The notes beneath the pieces were generated by a model. It saw only the letters and a list, made by a program, of their open reading frames with translations. It did not search any database and had not been told where the DNA came from. 7,318 nt of DNA from Nanobdellota archaeon. Lineage in GTDB: Archaea; Nanobdellota; Nanobdellia; Pacearchaeales; GW2011-AR1. Numbering within the stretch: position 1 is the stretch's first letter; each line of letters starts with the position of its first letter. A program made the translations under genes and the position numbers. This document shows positions 6,417 to 7,318 of the stretch, piece after piece. The DNA is taken from positions 1 through 7,318 of the forward strand of contig DAOWJD010000011.1 in NCBI GenBank assembly GCA_030640565.1, read 5' to 3'.

Positions 6417-6426
6417 CTATTTAAAT
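6417..6426 (-). promoter_or_regulatory. TATA box of trmB-thrS
   Basis: The minus strand reads ATTTAAATAG, centred about 25 nt before the trmB ATG at 6396. Transcription would start at or next to the start codon. The palindrome at 6433-6458 lies immediately upstream, starting 7 nt from this box. Confidence 0.55.
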
Positions 6427-6432
6427 CTTGTT

Positions 6433-6458
6433 ATAACTCTCCAAAAATAGAGAGTTAT
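6433..6458. promoter_or_regulatory. Perfect 9-8-9 inverted repeat, candidate TrmB operator
   Basis: ATAACTCTC (6433-6441) and GAGAGTTAT (6450-6458) are perfect inverted copies separated by 8 nt (CAAAAATA). The site sits between the start codons of two divergent genes, next to the trmB TATA box and just before the AT-rich promoter region of the plus-strand gene. Dimeric TrmB-type winged-helix regulators bind spaced palindromes of this kind, so the trmB product is the natural candidate binder. The site could control both directions. Confidence 0.6.
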
Positions 6459-6490
6459 TATTTATATTAGATAATATCTATAAAATATTA
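6459..6490 (+). promoter_or_regulatory. AT-rich promoter region of the plus-strand gene at 6500
   Basis: Two TATA-like stretches are present: TTTATATTA (6461-6469), centred about 35 nt before ATG 6500, and TATAAAATA (6479-6487), about 17 nt before it. The first would allow a start about 10 nt upstream of the ATG. A small palindrome, AGATAATATCT, lies at 6469-6479. The exact promoter cannot be fixed from sequence. Confidence 0.4.
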
Positions 6491-6499
6491 ATTAAATCA

Positions 6500-6991
6500 A
6501 TGGAAAAGAAAATGAAACTAAAAAAATACTTAACAAAACAAGGATGGAAAGAAGACTGGAATCAGACTAAGAAAGATTTCAAAAAAGTTGGTAAGCTTAC
6601 AAAGAAAGCTGGAGAAACAATTTACTGGGATCTTTATTACACAACTGGTTATAGTAGCATGGCTGGTCTTGGAAACGGAGTAGCTAATGCCCAAAAAGGA
6701 GAATCATTCAAAGAAGGATTTGGAGAAGCTTATGTAAATAATTTCCCTCTTGGAATGGCAGTTAATCTCGCATATCCCATAATCTTTAATAAATTGAAAA
6801 AGTCTAAGAATTACAGACTTTACGCTAATCTGGCAACATTAGGAATTAATACAGGATTTCTGGCATGGCATTATCTTACAGGAACAGAAAACCCTATCCA
6901 AGCTATGATTCCAAATACTCTCGCAGGATTAGCCATGGCAAACGGACATGTGTCCCAGACAAAAAAGAAGAAGCTCGAAGAAGTAATTTAA
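6500..6991 (+). CDS. Unknown protein with three hydrophobic segments, divergent from trmB
   Basis: I do not recognise a family for this 163-residue protein. Residues 1-40 are strongly basic and amphipathic. A Tyr/Gly-rich stretch, IYWDLYYTTGYSSMAGLGNG (41-60), follows. Three moderately hydrophobic segments, about 82-97, 107-126 and 133-148, could be short membrane spans or membrane-associated helices, and the C-terminus is again basic (KKKK at 155-158). There is no signal peptide. ATG 6500 is used; M5 (ATG 6512) is a possible start. It is divergent from trmB and shares with it a 103-nt regulatory region containing a palindrome, so it may be a TrmB target. Its stop codon ends 9 nt from the stop of the convergent trpS. 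Function is unknown; coding status is supported by clean length, composition and placement. Confidence 0.75.
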   Translation: MEKKMKLKKYLTKQGWKEDWNQTKKDFKKVGKLTKKAGETIYWDLYYTTGYSSMAGLGNGVANAQKGESFKEGFGEAYVNNFPLGMAVNLAYPIIFNKLKKSKNYRLYANLATLGINTGFLAWHYLTGTENPIQAMIPNTLAGLAMANGHVSQTKKKKLEEVI

Positions 6992-7000
6992 AAAATTAAT

Positions 7001-7318
7001 CTAAAGAAATTTATGAACTTGTCTTCTTGCTTTTCTTAGTTTTTTCTGGTGTTTCTTCAAAAACACGTTTATTTTTTTTATTGCAATCTCTTTTAATTCT
7101 GAAGTCAGCATTTCTCCTTTTCTATATTTCTTTTCTATTTCCATGATTTTTTTGTCGTTGGGTTCAAAAAACATTTTCAAATACTGGAAAGAAACATCTT
7201 TATCAGGGTCTCCTCCTTTCTCTTTATGCTCCTTAACAGTGTCTCTTCCGCCTGAAAAAGCATATTTTCTTATCTTTCTCTCGACATCTTTAGGAGAATC
7301 AGTCATAGCTATAAAAGA
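7001..7318 (-). CDS. trpS: Tryptophanyl-tRNA synthetase, C-terminal part (continues beyond window)
   Basis: The 105 visible codons encode the C-terminal end of an archaeal/eukaryotic-type tryptophanyl-tRNA synthetase, the class I enzyme that charges tRNA-Trp. Recognisable family blocks are MTDSPKDVERKIRKYAFSGG, then RDTVKEHKEKGGDPDKDVSF continuing to QYLKMFF, then KGEMLTSELKEIAIKKI and the basic C-terminal helix. The reading frame is open to the window edge (Ser-Phe-Ile-Ala precede the first Met). In the family the KMS-type signature loop lies just upstream of this point, so the first visible Met is internal and not the start. Nucleotide-binding HIGH and KMS motifs are outside the window. The gene is convergent with the unknown plus-strand gene, and its C-terminus is of normal family form. 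Confidence 0.92.
   Translation of the reverse strand, partial: SFIAMTDSPKDVERKIRKYAFSGGRDTVKEHKEKGGDPDKDVSFQYLKMFFEPNDKKIMEIEKKYRKGEMLTSELKEIAIKKINVFLKKHQKKLRKARRQVHKFL

Overview
This window looks like part of an AT-rich genome from a small-genome archaeon, most likely a DPANN lineage such as Woesearchaeota, Pacearchaeota or Nanoarchaeota. The evidence is an archaeal-type threonyl-tRNA synthetase with the archaeal N-terminal editing domain, an archaeal/eukaryotic-type tryptophanyl-tRNA synthetase, a TrmB-family regulator, tRNA genes without encoded CCA, and TATA-like boxes about 25 bp before start codons. The lineage is an inference from gene content and sequence style; no database was searched.

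Left end (1-578). The 3' part of a tRNA gene, probably interrupted by an intron whose upstream side lies outside the window, is followed 21 nt later by a tiny PspC-domain membrane protein. A 191-nt spacer with degenerate BRE/TATA-like repeats then leads to a complete tRNA-Glu(UUC).

Minus-strand glycosyltransferase pair (579-2707). A GT2-type (GT-A fold) glycosyltransferase and a GT4-type (GT-B fold) glycosyltransferase overlap by 4 nt. They probably act in one surface-glycan or glycolipid pathway.

Minus-strand NYN unit (2814-3849). A NYN-domain (PIN-like) putative ribonuclease is followed after 1 nt by a protein of unknown function. A very stable hairpin, C(UUCG)G on the minus strand, separates this unit from thrS.

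Minus-strand trmB-thrS (3960-6396). A TrmB-family regulator sits 34 nt upstream of threonyl-tRNA synthetase. A perfect 9-8-9 inverted repeat lies between trmB and the divergent gene, well placed to be the regulator's operator.

Right end (6397-7318). A divergent plus-strand gene encodes a 163-residue protein with hydrophobic segments and no recognised family. It converges on the 3' end of trpS, which runs off the window edge; the conserved C-terminal domain is recognisable and shows that the apparent 101-residue reading frame is only a fragment.

No CRISPR array, insertion sequence or obvious defence system is present. The most intriguing elements are the possible TrmB control of thrS with its operator, the UUCG hairpin, the NYN/unknown pair, and the promoter-like repeats before tRNA-Glu.
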